A stretch of DNA of 64,000 bases from SXVE01 sp036388895. GTDB lineage: Bacteria > Acidobacteriota > Blastocatellia > Pyrinomonadales > Pyrinomonadaceae. The DNA is taken from NCBI GenBank assembly GCA_036388895.1, contig DASVQY010000025.1, forward strand, positions 134,653 through 198,652. The letters are read 5' to 3'. A program made the position numbers and the translations under genes. This document shows, in pieces, positions 7,845 through 16,312 of this stretch. The notes below the pieces were generated by a model, which searched no databases, had not been told where the DNA came from, and saw only the letters and a list, made by a program, of their open reading frames with translations. Position 1 is the first letter of the stretch; each line of letters starts with the position of its first letter.

Positions 7845-9192
7845 TGTGCAGACGATTTATAACCTCGGCGACCATTTCTTCCTTAACGACGAAAGTCATA
7901 TTCACGCTGGACGCGCCGTGTGACACGAGCGAGATATTGATGTTTCCGATAGTCGAAAAAATCTTCGCCGCAAGTCCCGAAGATTCGCGCAAGCCTTCGC
8001 CGACGACGCACACGACCGCGTTTTCGCTTTCGACTTCGACTTCGCCGAGGCGTTTTAACTCATTGACGATTTTGTCGAGCGATGCCGTATCATCAAGCGT
8101 TAAAGCGACCGAAACTTCGGATGTCGAAATCACGTCTATGACGGTTCGGTATCGTTCAAAAATCTGAAACAGCGCCGACATAAACCCGTAGGAACCGAGC
8201 ATTCGCGCCGAAGTTATGCGCAAGATCGTGATGCCGGTTTTGTGGGCGATTGATTTGATTTTGTTCGGCGCTTTGCCGGATTCGGGCAAAACCATCGTGC
8301 CGACGATTTCCGGCTCGAAAGTATTGCAGACGCGAACCGGAATCGAAAAATCAACCGCCGGCTGAATCGTTTTCGGATGCAGAACTTTCGCGCCGAAGTA
8401 AGAAAGCTCCGCCGCTTCTTCATAAGAAAGAGTTCCGATTGTGCGTGCCTGGCTGCAAACGCGCGGGTCGCACGTCAAAACTCCGGTCACGTCCGTCCAG
8501 ATTTGAATCTCCCTCGCCCGCAAAGCCGCGCCCACCAGCGCCGCCGAGTAATCCGAACCGCCGCGCCCGAGAGTCGTCGTTTCCCCGCTTCGACTCGCCG
8601 CGATAAATCCGCCTAAGACAGGAATTTCGCCCGCTTCGATTAAGGGAACGAGTTCGAGTTTAATAAGTTCTTCGGTTTCTTCCCAGATAGGCGCGGCTGA
8701 ACCGTATTCGTCATCGGTGACAATCAAACGCCGCGAGTCCATCCGCCGCGCGTTTAAGCTTTTCACGCGGCAAACTTCTGCTAAAAGACGCGAGGAAAGC
8801 TGTTCGCCGTAAGAAACAATCGCGTCCTTGAGCATCTGCAGCGGAAGCGAGCGGCGCTCGACGCGAGCGAGCAAATCCGAAAGATCGTTTTCGGCTAAAC
8901 GCAGTTCTTTCTCGAAAAACGCGCGCCGATTTTCGTTTATCAGTTGATTGGAAACTTCCCGGTGCCGCTCGAAATGCGGGGCGAGCGAAGCGAATGCCGT
9001 TTCCGAATTGCCTTTTTTCGCCGTTTCAAACGCAAAAAGAAGAGCGTCGGTCACTTTGCTCATCGCGGAAGTCACGACGACCGGGGAAACGTTCCGCTGA
9101 CTGCCGACAATTTCGGCGACGCGGGCGAACGCTTCGGCGTCTTTGACGGACGTTCCGCCGAACTTCATTATTGTTGGTTTTGAATCGCTCAT
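7831..9192 (-). CDS. lysC: Aspartate kinase with tandem ACT domains
   Basis: It phosphorylates aspartate, the first step of the lysine, threonine, methionine and diaminopimelate pathway. The 453-residue product has the length of monofunctional lysine-sensitive aspartokinases. Seen are the N-terminal signature PTIMKFGGTSVKDAEAF, the nucleotide-binding TTLGRGGSDYSAAL, DPRVCSQARTI, EAAELSYFGAKVLHPKT, and two ACT domains (from ITILRITSARMLGSYGF, and AVVCVVGEGLRESSGLAAK). The longer frame begins within the riboswitch region, so the ATG before SDSKPTIMKFGG is chosen. Expression is probably controlled by the lysine riboswitch directly upstream, in addition to allosteric feedback through the ACT domains. 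Confidence 0.97.
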   Translation of the reverse strand: MSDSKPTIMKFGGTSVKDAEAFARVAEIVGSQRNVSPVVVTSAMSKVTDALLFAFETAKKGNSETAFASLAPHFERHREVSNQLINENRRAFFEKELRLAENDLSDLLARVERRSLPLQMLKDAIVSYGEQLSSRLLAEVCRVKSLNARRMDSRRLIVTDDEYGSAAPIWEETEELIKLELVPLIEAGEIPVLGGFIAASRSGETTTLGRGGSDYSAALVGAALRAREIQIWTDVTGVLTCDPRVCSQARTIGTLSYEEAAELSYFGAKVLHPKTIQPAVDFSIPVRVCNTFEPEIVGTMVLPESGKAPNKIKSIAHKTGITILRITSARMLGSYGFMSALFQIFERYRTVIDVISTSEVSVALTLDDTASLDKIVNELKRLGEVEVESENAVVCVVGEGLRESSGLAAKIFSTIGNINISLVSHGASSVNMTFVVKEEMVAEVINRLHNEFF

Positions 9193-9253
9193 AAAAAAGT
9201 CAGCCGCCAAAGCACAGGACCGACCTGTTTCCGAAATAAAATCTTGCAAAAAA

Positions 9254-9427
9254 GTCGCAGCGCTCCAACAAACATTGGTTCACAGTTTAGCGGATTTAGC
9301 CGCCACAACCAATCCCAAATATTTTAGATATTATTTCGCGCTTCGACGGCATCCCCTTTCGTTTGCTCTTCAAACCAGCCCTTAAAACTTTGCGAGCGAA
9401 TTTCTTCTGAAAACCGCGCCTCTACAT
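9254..9427 (-). promoter_or_regulatory. Lysine riboswitch (L box) upstream of lysC
   Basis: Read on the minus strand, the leader holds three blocks that match the known L-box core in order: TAGAGGCGCGG at the 5' side, GAAAGGGGATGCCGTCGAAGC in two adjoining parts (GAAAGGGGATG, then CCGTCGAAGC), and TTGGTTG followed by a TGGCGG/CCGCTA stem and AACTGTG. The GGCG/CGTC pairing corresponds to P2 and the TGGCGG/CCGCTA hairpin to P5. P1 can form between TGTAG and CTGCG with wobbles. Six T residues follow the P1 3' strand immediately, suggesting control by transcription termination. The loop equivalent to AAGAGUA deviates (AAGAAAT). Identification is from memory of Bacillus and Thermotoga L boxes, supported by its position before lysC. 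Confidence 0.85.
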
Positions 9428-9473
9428 GAAAATAAAAATCAATTTTTCGTCAATATGAAAATCAAAAAAGGTT

Positions 9474-9502
9474 AAACTAAACTTCAACGTTTGCTTTGTC
9501 AA
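9474..9502 (-). promoter_or_regulatory. Probable sigma-70-type promoter for lysC
   Basis: On the minus strand a perfect TTGACA is followed after 17 nt by TAGTTT (3 of 6 to the -10 consensus). Transcription would begin about 40 nt before the 5' side of the riboswitch, which is the expected layout. A second, weaker TTGACG lies closer to the aptamer. Confidence 0.5.
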
Positions 9503-9651
9503 TCAAAAACAATTAATCAATTATTTTCTTCAAAATAATATTGTTGGTTTTAGTCGCTGAATTGTTTATTCTAAATATTAAAATAATCGAACGCGCAAAG
9601 TTTGTGATGGATTTTTCGTTTACGCTTAATAAAACAGAAACCGGCGAGAAT

Positions 9652-10440
9652 TTACCCGCATAAAACCGCGCCGCCGTTGATGTTCAGAATTTCGCCCGTG
9701 ATATGGCGAGACCAATCCGAGAGTAAAAAACAAATCGAAAGCGCCACGTCGTCGGTCGTCGCCATACGTTTCAACGGAATCGAATTGATAACGCTTTGGC
9801 GGTAATTTTCGTCTTCAAAAACGGGACGCACCATAGCCGTTTCGATCCAGCCGGGCGCGACGCAGTTGACGCGAATTTTCGGGCAAAGCTCGCTCGCCAG
9901 AGCTTTTGTAAAAGAAATCTGCCCGCCTTTCGACGCGGCGTAATTCGAGTAATTCGCTTCGCCGCGCTGTCCTGCGGTCGAAGAAACCAGCACAATCGCG
10001 CCGCGTTCCTGCCGCTTCATCGCCGGAACGCACGCTTTCGTCATCGCCCAAGCCGCTTTCAAATTCGTATTCAATACCCTGTTCCAGATTTCTTCCGACA
10101 TTTCCTCAATCGGAGCGCCTTCCCAAATTCCCGCATTCAAGACGAGCAAATCAATTCGTCCGAAATTATCTATTGCTGTATGTGCTATGTTCTGCGCCGC
10201 CTGCCATTCGGAAACGTCGCCTTGTACGGCAATCGCCCGAACGCCGAGATTTTCGCATTCTTTGACGACTTCATTCGCTCTTTCCGCGCGGCTCAAATAA
10301 TTTACGACAACGTTCGCGCCCGCTTCGGCTAATCTTAAAGCTGTCGCTCGCCCGACGCCGCGCGATGCGCCCGTGACTATTGCCGTTTTGCCTTGAAATA
10401 AATTGTTCGGAAGTTTAGTTTCGACAGGTTTTTCGCTCAT
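9652..10440 (-). CDS. Short-chain dehydrogenase/reductase, FabG-like
   Basis: A classical SDR of 262 residues. It shows the cofactor motif TGASRGVGRA with an NADP-type Arg pattern after strand 2 (NYLSRAER), VLNAGIWEG (NAG motif), the catalytic VSS...YSNYAASKGG (Ser, Tyr, xxx, Lys), RVNCVAPGWIETAM and the C-terminal LNINGGAVLCG. This fits beta-ketoacyl reductases and related alcohol dehydrogenases. The gene is divergent from the acyl-CoA synthetase, sharing a 141-nt upstream region, so the pair may be co-regulated. It could be an accessory ketoacyl reductase. The exact substrate is not deducible. Confidence 0.92.
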   Translation of the reverse strand: MSEKPVETKLPNNLFQGKTAIVTGASRGVGRATALRLAEAGANVVVNYLSRAERANEVVKECENLGVRAIAVQGDVSEWQAAQNIAHTAIDNFGRIDLLVLNAGIWEGAPIEEMSEEIWNRVLNTNLKAAWAMTKACVPAMKRQERGAIVLVSSTAGQRGEANYSNYAASKGGQISFTKALASELCPKIRVNCVAPGWIETAMVRPVFEDENYRQSVINSIPLKRMATTDDVALSICFLLSDWSRHITGEILNINGGAVLCG

Positions 10441-10581
10441 AAATATTTCCGTGCAAGTTTGCTTTTAACAAAACACACGCATTTCACTCTAACGCGCAAA
10501 AGGCGCGAAGATCCGTCTGAATTTTCTAACAAAAACTTTGTGTTATAAAATATGCCTCAATTCTTCTAAAATCACAAAATT

Positions 10582-12804
10582 ATGAATGACACAAACCTTC
10601 TAGAAAATCAGCCAATCGCCTGGTCTCCGACTGAAGAAATTAAAGAAAAAGCGCAATTAACGCGTTTTATGAAACAAATCGGCGTTTCTGATTTTAACGA
10701 GCTTTATAAATACTCGATTAATGATGTCGAACAATTTACGGCGGAGGTTTTGAAGTTTTTGGACGTAAAATTCGATCCGCCTTACGAAAAACTGCTTGAT
10801 TTATCTGACGGCGTTGAGTTTCCGCACTGGTGCGTCGGCGGCGGTTTTAATGTCGTTTCGCATTGCGTCGACCGTTGGATTGGAACGGAAATCGAAAACC
10901 AACCGGCGGTAATCTGGGAGGGTGAAGAAGGAAATTCGGAAACTCTAACTTATGCCGAATTACTCGAACAAGTTAAATTTTGTGCAGCAGGTTTGCGGGC
11001 AGAGGGTTTCGGCAAAGGCGATGCCGTCGGAATTCATCTGCCGATGATTCCCGAAACTGTCATTTTGCTTTTGGCAATCGGTCGCATCGGCGCGATTGCG
11101 ATTCCGGTTTTTTCCGGCTATGGCGTAGATGCGATTGCCAGCCGGATGAATGCGGTCGGTGCGAAAGCGCTTTTCACTATCAATGACTTTCCTCGACGTA
11201 GCAAACGGATTCACGCTTCGCAAGTTGCGCTTGAAGCCGCTCATAAATGTCCGACTATCGAAAAAGTTTACAATATAAGCGGCAAATACAGAAAATTTAC
11301 CGACGAAGAAAGAAGAGAAAAAGCGAAAAAAGAATACGAAGAATACCTCAAATTAAGCGACGAAGAAAAAGTCGAACTGCGGCGAAAACAGGAAGCGGAA
11401 ATCGAAACGCGAATGGAAGAATTCTTTGAACAATTAGAACGTATGAAAGTTTCGCCGGAAGAAATCTCACGCGTTCGCCACGAAATGGGAGAGGCAAAGA
11501 GAAAAGGCGGCGTGTTCGTCGGAAGTATCGGTGCAGGCACAAAACCGCAAACTATTCCTTTTCAGCTTTCCGTTTGGAAAATTTTACTGGAAAAAGGCAA
11601 AGAATATTCCGAAACTCTTTCGCATCTCGAACCGACGCGAGCCGAAGACCCGCTCATAATTCTTTACACATCGGGAACGACCGGAAAGCCGAAAGGCATA
11701 GCGCACACGCATTGCAGTTTTCCGATCAAAGCGGCGCAGGATATGTCTTTCGGAACGGATGTCGGCAAAGGAACACGGATTTGCTGGATAACCGACATCG
11801 GCTGGATGATGGGACCGTGGCTGATTTACGGCGCGTTAATAAACGGCGCAACCGTTTGCATTTACGACGGCGCGCCCGATTATCCCTCGCCCGACAGAAT
11901 GTGGGAATTTTGCGCGAAACACAAAGTCGAAATTTTAGGAATTTCGCCGACGCTCGTTCGCGCGCTGGCAAACTGCGGCGACGATTTGCCGAAAAAACAC
12001 GATTTATCATCGCTTCGCGCTTTCGCTTCGACGGGCGAACCTTGGAATCCGGCTCCGTGGTGGTGGCTTTTTGAAAAGGTCGGCGATTCAAAATTGCCGA
12101 TTATCAATTATTCGGGCGGCACGGAAATTTCCGGCGGGATTTTGATGGGAAATCCGCTTCTTCCGATAAAACCCTGCTCGTTTTCCGCTCCGTGTCCCGG
12201 AATTGCGGCGGATATTTTGGATGAAAACGGAAATTCGGTCGACGTTAATCAGGTCGGCGAATTAGTTATCAAAAAACCCTGGATCGGTATGGCTCGCGGC
12301 TTCTGGCAGGAGCGCGAACGTTATCTGGAAACTTACTGGAATCGGTTTGAAAACGTTTGGGTTCACGGCGATTGGGCGATGCGCGACAAAGACGGGCATT
12401 GGTTTATTTTGGGCAGAAGCGACGATACGCTGAAAGTCGCCGGAAAACGCGTCGGTCCAGCGGAAGTCGAAAGCCTTCTGGTCGGCGATGAACGCGTCGC
12501 CGAAGCCGCCGTCATTGGCGTTCCCGATGAAATCAAAGGCACGGCAATGGTCGCGTTTTGCGTTTTGAAAACGGAAGCGACGGAAAATCTCGAATCAGAA
12601 TTAAAAACAATCGTCGCCAAAGATATGGGCAAACCGCTCGCACCGTCAAAAATCCATTTCGTTTCGGCGCTACCGAAAACGCGCAACGCGAAAGTTATGC
12701 GCCGCGTCATCCGATCAGCTTATTTGGGCGAAGATGCTGGCGATTTGTCTGCATTGGAGAATCCGAATGCGGTTGAAGAAATTAGAAATACTTTGAGGAA
12801 ATAA
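10582..12804 (+). CDS. AMP-dependent acyl-CoA synthetase, acetyl-CoA synthetase-like, with a charged insertion
   Basis: An ANL-superfamily ligase that activates a carboxylic acid to an acyl-adenylate and then a CoA thioester. The 740-residue protein carries the P-loop LYTSGTTGKPKG (residues 361-372), TDIGWMMGPW, SGGTEISGG, WVHGDWAMRDKDG, LGRSDDTLKVAGKRVGPAEVE and the C-terminal PKTRNAKVMRR with the catalytic, acetylatable Lys. The pattern is that of acetyl/propionyl-CoA synthetases. A highly charged, probably coiled-coil stretch rich in E, K and R (about residues 236-312) is inserted ahead of the P-loop and lengthens the protein by some 80 residues. No Shine-Dalgarno sequence is visible. Substrate is probably a short acid. 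Confidence 0.93.
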   Translation: MNDTNLLENQPIAWSPTEEIKEKAQLTRFMKQIGVSDFNELYKYSINDVEQFTAEVLKFLDVKFDPPYEKLLDLSDGVEFPHWCVGGGFNVVSHCVDRWIGTEIENQPAVIWEGEEGNSETLTYAELLEQVKFCAAGLRAEGFGKGDAVGIHLPMIPETVILLLAIGRIGAIAIPVFSGYGVDAIASRMNAVGAKALFTINDFPRRSKRIHASQVALEAAHKCPTIEKVYNISGKYRKFTDEERREKAKKEYEEYLKLSDEEKVELRRKQEAEIETRMEEFFEQLERMKVSPEEISRVRHEMGEAKRKGGVFVGSIGAGTKPQTIPFQLSVWKILLEKGKEYSETLSHLEPTRAEDPLIILYTSGTTGKPKGIAHTHCSFPIKAAQDMSFGTDVGKGTRICWITDIGWMMGPWLIYGALINGATVCIYDGAPDYPSPDRMWEFCAKHKVEILGISPTLVRALANCGDDLPKKHDLSSLRAFASTGEPWNPAPWWWLFEKVGDSKLPIINYSGGTEISGGILMGNPLLPIKPCSFSAPCPGIAADILDENGNSVDVNQVGELVIKKPWIGMARGFWQERERYLETYWNRFENVWVHGDWAMRDKDGHWFILGRSDDTLKVAGKRVGPAEVESLLVGDERVAEAAVIGVPDEIKGTAMVAFCVLKTEATENLESELKTIVAKDMGKPLAPSKIHFVSALPKTRNAKVMRRVIRSAYLGEDAGDLSALENPNAVEEIRNTLRK

Positions 12805-13110
12805 ATGTTTTGTCCAAAATGCGGCGCGAAAATGACTGAGGCTAAAAATACTTTTTACTGTCAAAATGGAGATATGTATTTATCACTTCGGATGTTAGCA
12901 AAGCTGAATGAAACCTTTGTTTTAAAGACTCGCAAGCCGAAAGACCACGATTTGCTGCGCGGATTACACGGAAATTGGTTTTGTCCGAATCACGGTGAGA
13001 AAATGAAAGTTAAAAACGGATATGCAAGATGTCCTATTTGTGACTTAAGTATAAGTGAGTTTATTTACGAATTAACTGAATTACATCCTCACAAACGAAT
13101 TGAGCATTGA
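12805..13110 (+). CDS. Small double zinc-ribbon protein
   Basis: A 101-residue protein starting directly on the base after the synthetase stop (TAA immediately followed by ATG), so it is likely translated by re-initiation. It has a FCPKCGAKM pair with a further YCQNG Cys, and a second set, WFCPNHGEKM and ARCPICDLS. Together these form two metal-binding sites of zinc-ribbon type. The rest is basic. Function is unknown. Nucleic-acid or protein binding are usual for such ribbons. The conserved Cys spacing makes it a real gene. Confidence 0.8.
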   Translation: MFCPKCGAKMTEAKNTFYCQNGDMYLSLRMLAKLNETFVLKTRKPKDHDLLRGLHGNWFCPNHGEKMKVKNGYARCPICDLSISEFIYELTELHPHKRIEH

Positions 13111-13191
13111 AACTTATAAATAAATTCCATTTCACTGTTTCACGCAAAAATTTAACATTACAACCGGTAAACATTTTGCTAAATTTTATTT

Positions 13192-14127
13192 ATGGCAAAA
13201 GCGAGAGAGATTACCGGACTGGATTGTGCCGCTGACGCGCTTGAATGGGCGGCGGAAGTTTTGCGCGTGCGTTTTGAGGAAATCGTGAATTTGCGCGGCG
13301 AGGCTTTGAACTCCGATGATATTGAAGGCGTTCATTCGATGCGCGTCGCTACGCGGCGTTTGCGCAGCGCTTTGCGCGATTTTGAACCGATATTGAAAAA
13401 GCGACCGCTTAAGAAAGTGAAAAAGGATTTGAAACGGGTCGCCGACGCGCTCGGAGCCGCGCGCGATCAGGACGTGGCGATTGTCGCGCTCGAAAAATTG
13501 CAGGCGGAAGCGAAAGAGGAACACGTTAAACAAGGAATCGGCGGATTAATCGAAGAGCGACGAACGATACGCGAGCAAGCGCAGCTCGGATTGATGGAAG
13601 CTCTGGCAATAACTGAAATCGAGGATTTGCAGAGCCGGTTTACAAAGGCGATAGACGAAGCGACCGACCGGAAGAAGCGAACCGATGCAATCAGTTTTAA
13701 CCGCGCTGGACACGATGCCGTTTCAGCAAGTTTGCAGGAATTTTGCGATTTGAGCGAGAGCCTTTATTCGCCGACGAACGTAGAAGACTTACATGAGCTT
13801 CGCATCACCGCAAAGCGTTTGCGTTATGCGATTGAGCTTTTTACAGCTTGCTGGGGCGAGCAGATTGCTCCGTTCGCCGAAGAAATCGCCGATATGCAAT
13901 CTTATCTCGGCGAAGTTCACGATACGGACGTTTGGATTGAAAGTCTAGGTGAACGGCTTCGCGAAACGAATGGAAACGGCGGTTATCAAGCGAATATCTG
14001 GCTTTTGTCGGAATTCGTTAAAGAGCGAACGAAAAATTATCGCGCCGCTTTGAAATTATGGGGCGAATGGAAAGAAAGCGATTTCGTCGAAAGACTGCGC
14101 GCGGTAATTGCGGAAACAGCTGCTTAA
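13192..14127 (+). CDS. CHAD domain protein
   Basis: CHAD domains are alpha-helical, His-rich polyphosphate-binding modules often found with CYTH phosphatases. The 311-residue protein is a full-length CHAD with the two hallmark repeats VHSMRVATRRLRSALRDF (near residues 43-60) and LHELRITAKRLRYAIELF (near 200-217), each supplying the conserved His and Arg residues that line a basic channel. No CYTH domain is fused or adjacent here. It probably binds polyphosphate or associates with polyphosphate granules. Confidence 0.95.
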   Translation: MAKAREITGLDCAADALEWAAEVLRVRFEEIVNLRGEALNSDDIEGVHSMRVATRRLRSALRDFEPILKKRPLKKVKKDLKRVADALGAARDQDVAIVALEKLQAEAKEEHVKQGIGGLIEERRTIREQAQLGLMEALAITEIEDLQSRFTKAIDEATDRKKRTDAISFNRAGHDAVSASLQEFCDLSESLYSPTNVEDLHELRITAKRLRYAIELFTACWGEQIAPFAEEIADMQSYLGEVHDTDVWIESLGERLRETNGNGGYQANIWLLSEFVKERTKNYRAALKLWGEWKESDFVERLRAVIAETAA

Positions 14128-14192
14128 AATCTGCTCAGAAATTTGTAAAATAAGAACAGCTATAAACCAACTTAATTTCACGTAGATGATTT

Positions 14193-14226
14193 CGCGCCAT
14201 CAAACTTCTTACGGCGCGTCTTTTTT
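14193..14226 (+). terminator. Weak intrinsic terminator after the CHAD gene
   Basis: A CGCGCC/GGCGCG stem with a 14-nt loop is followed by TCTTTTTT. The stem is only 6 bp, but it is GC-rich and correctly placed between the CHAD gene and the CDF transporter. Confidence 0.5.
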
Positions 14227-14321
14227 ACAACCATAAAGCGAAAGGTTCTGCTCCTCGTTTTTTTTCGTGCGAAAGATTAAAATTTCTCATTGTGTTTTAA
14301 TATGTGAAGAGAAATCAGCGA

Positions 14322-15233
14322 ATGAAACGGGAAAATCTCACGCGTTTCGCGTGGCTTTCAATTTTCGCCGCCGTTGCGACAATCGGCTTGAAAGCGGGCG
14401 CTTATTGGCTGACCGGCTCGGTTGGTCTGCTTTCCGACGCTCTTGAATCGCTGATAAATCTTGCGGCGGCAATCATCGCGCTGATGATGCTCAAACTCGC
14501 GGCGCGTCCGCCCGACGAGGAACACGCTTTCGGTCACGATAAAGCGGAGTATTTCGCCAGCGGAATCGAAGGCACGCTGATTTTGCTAGCGGCGTTAGGC
14601 ATTGGCTGGACGGCGACCGTGCGGCTCATTTATCCGCAGCCGCTCGAACAAGTCGGCGTCGGTTTGCTTATCACGACCGCAGCGACAATGATTAATTTAA
14701 TCGTCGGACAAATTTTAATCCGCGCCGGTCGCCAACATCGCTCGATAACGCTCGAAGCCGACGGAAAGCATCTAATGACCGACGTTTGGACATCAGGAGG
14801 CGTTATTGTGGGCGTCTGGGCGGTAAACGCGACCGGCTGGCTTTTTCTCGATCCGATTGTGGCGCTCCTGGTCGCCGCAAACATCATCTGGGCTGGAGTT
14901 CAGTTGATGCGGCGCTCGGCGCTCGGGTTGATGGACACGGCGATCTCTTCGGAAAAACAAGAAAATATCAAGTCCGTGCTGGACAGATACGCCGAGCAAA
15001 AAGGAATCGAATACCACGCTTTGCGAACGCGGCGGGCGGCGGCAAGATCGTTCGTCAGCGTTCACATTCTCGTGCCGGGCGAATGGACGGTTCACGAAGG
15101 TCATCAGCTGCTCGAAGAAATCGAAGCCGACATTCGCCGCGACGTTCCCGGCGCAATCGTTTTCACGCATCTGGAATCGCTCGACGATCCGGCTTCTTGG
15201 TATGACGTGGAATTAGACCGGTTGGAAAGTTAA
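14322..15233 (+). CDS. Cation diffusion facilitator (Zn/Fe/Mn efflux)
   Basis: An inner-membrane proton antiporter that exports divalent metal ions. The frame can open at a GTG 18 nt upstream, but the ATG before KRENLTRF has a GAAGAG sequence about 10 nt upstream and is preferred (303 residues). Six membrane helices can be traced. Metal-site motifs are LLSDALESLINL in helix 2 (D...D pattern) and EADGKHLMTDVWTSGG in helix 5. AFGHDKAEYF follows helix 2. The soluble C-terminal domain contains the conserved HALRTRRAAARSFVSVHI and TVHEGHQLLEEIE segments. Zn or Fe are the likeliest ions. Confidence 0.94.
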   Translation: MKRENLTRFAWLSIFAAVATIGLKAGAYWLTGSVGLLSDALESLINLAAAIIALMMLKLAARPPDEEHAFGHDKAEYFASGIEGTLILLAALGIGWTATVRLIYPQPLEQVGVGLLITTAATMINLIVGQILIRAGRQHRSITLEADGKHLMTDVWTSGGVIVGVWAVNATGWLFLDPIVALLVAANIIWAGVQLMRRSALGLMDTAISSEKQENIKSVLDRYAEQKGIEYHALRTRRAAARSFVSVHILVPGEWTVHEGHQLLEEIEADIRRDVPGAIVFTHLESLDDPASWYDVELDRLES

Positions 15234-15249
15234 GCTGATTTATTTGACG

Positions 15250-15717
15250 ATGAAAGCGGAATCAATCACTGTTTACACCATCGGACACGGGCGCCATTCG
15301 TGGAAAGATTTTCTCGCGCTCTTGCAAAAATACGAGATCGCTTTTCTTTGCGACGTGCGAAATTTTGCACGCTCGCGGTGGGTGCAGTTCAACGGTGCCG
15401 TTTTGTCGAAAAATCTGCGCGAAAACGGTATCGGCTATGAACATCTTCCTGAAACGGGCGGCAAGAAAATCGCGTCACCCGAAGATTTGAATCGCGGAAT
15501 TGAAAGAATCTTGGAAATATCGGCGGAAGTAAAAACCGCGATAATGTGTTCGGAATCGCAACCTTTGACGAAACACAAAATTCCGCGCGCCAACTGTCAC
15601 CGCGTCGGGTTGCTTTCTCCTTTATTAAAAGCAAAAGGCGCATCGCGAATAATTCACATTTTGCCGAATGGTGATTCGATTGAATTCGATGAAACCGCGA
15701 CGCCTTCAATTTGGTAA
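15250..15717 (+). CDS. DUF488 family protein
   Basis: A 155-residue soluble protein with the family landmarks: N-terminal VYTIGHGRHSWKDFLALL, LCDVRNFARSRWVQFN, GYEHLPETGGK, and the Cys-containing IMCSESQPLTKHKIPRANCHR. DUF488 proteins have no established biochemical role. The conserved Cys, His and Arg suggest a catalytic or nucleic-acid-related function. An in-frame TTG lies two codons upstream, but the ATG is preferred. It starts 16 nt after the CDF gene, probably in the same transcript. Confidence 0.92.
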   Translation: MKAESITVYTIGHGRHSWKDFLALLQKYEIAFLCDVRNFARSRWVQFNGAVLSKNLRENGIGYEHLPETGGKKIASPEDLNRGIERILEISAEVKTAIMCSESQPLTKHKIPRANCHRVGLLSPLLKAKGASRIIHILPNGDSIEFDETATPSIW

Positions 15718-15724
15718 GAAAAAG

Positions 15725-15759
15725 AAAAAGCAGTTTTGGTAACAAACTGATTACTTTTT
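15725..15759. terminator. Possible bidirectional terminator between convergent genes
   Basis: AAAAAG-CAGTTT pairs with AAACTG-(ATTA)-CTTTTT, giving a 12-bp stem with a 4-nt bulge and a 7-nt loop. It lies where the DUF488 gene and the minus-strand secreted protein converge, and slightly overlaps the latter's last codons. Low GC makes it a weak call. Confidence 0.35.
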
Positions 15760-16278
15760 CTTTTGGCGTTCTAATTCGACCTGCTTGCGAACGATTTCAT
15801 CAGTTATTTCAACGTGCGGGTTCAGAAGGTTGTCAACAACTATCGTAAATTCGCCGCAATCAATTACGGATTTGACTTTTTCGTAGTTCCAGAGCGCAGG
15901 AGAAATTCCGATTTGCGCGGAAAGCGCGGCGGTGAAACTTTCGAGCGTTGCCCAATCGCTTCTTTTTTCGTAGAAGATTTCGATTTGATAAAGTTTTAAG
16001 TCGAAAAAGCGCAGATATAAAGCGCGAACTCCGTGCAGAGAAACGGGCGCCGAATTTTCGATAAAATTTTGAAAAAAAGTGCGCTCGCCTTTCTTTTTGA
16101 TTTTGATTTTCAGAGCTTTGCCGACGACCGCCTGCGTTTGTTCCGGCGACATTCCCGGATATAGATTTAACAAACCGGACGTTTCCGTTGTGCCGCAACC
16201 GGTTTGCGCCGAAGTGTCGGGCGTAAAAATTAACACCAATAAAAATATAAATAATGATTTTACGAAACGTTCCGGCAT
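15751..16278 (-). CDS. Exported protein of unknown function
   Basis: A 175-residue protein with a signal peptide (Lys followed by LFIFLLVLIF and a cleavage region near TSAQ). The mature part begins TGCGTTETSGLLNLYPGMS, a 'LYPGMSPEQ' start often seen in small bacterial proteins that pack as an alpha/beta sandwich, then alternates beta-rich segments (LYLRFFDLKLYQIEIFYE) with helices, and ends in a Lys-rich tail. Two Cys in the mature form (early and at VIDCGEF) could form a disulfide. No family assigned. It is divergent from the glycosylase with 34 nt between starts. Confidence 0.75.
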   Translation of the reverse strand: MPERFVKSLFIFLLVLIFTPDTSAQTGCGTTETSGLLNLYPGMSPEQTQAVVGKALKIKIKKKGERTFFQNFIENSAPVSLHGVRALYLRFFDLKLYQIEIFYEKRSDWATLESFTAALSAQIGISPALWNYEKVKSVIDCGEFTIVVDNLLNPHVEITDEIVRKQVELERQKKK

Positions 16279-16312
16279 CGCAATAATTGTATAACGAATC
16301 GCTTCGACTTTT

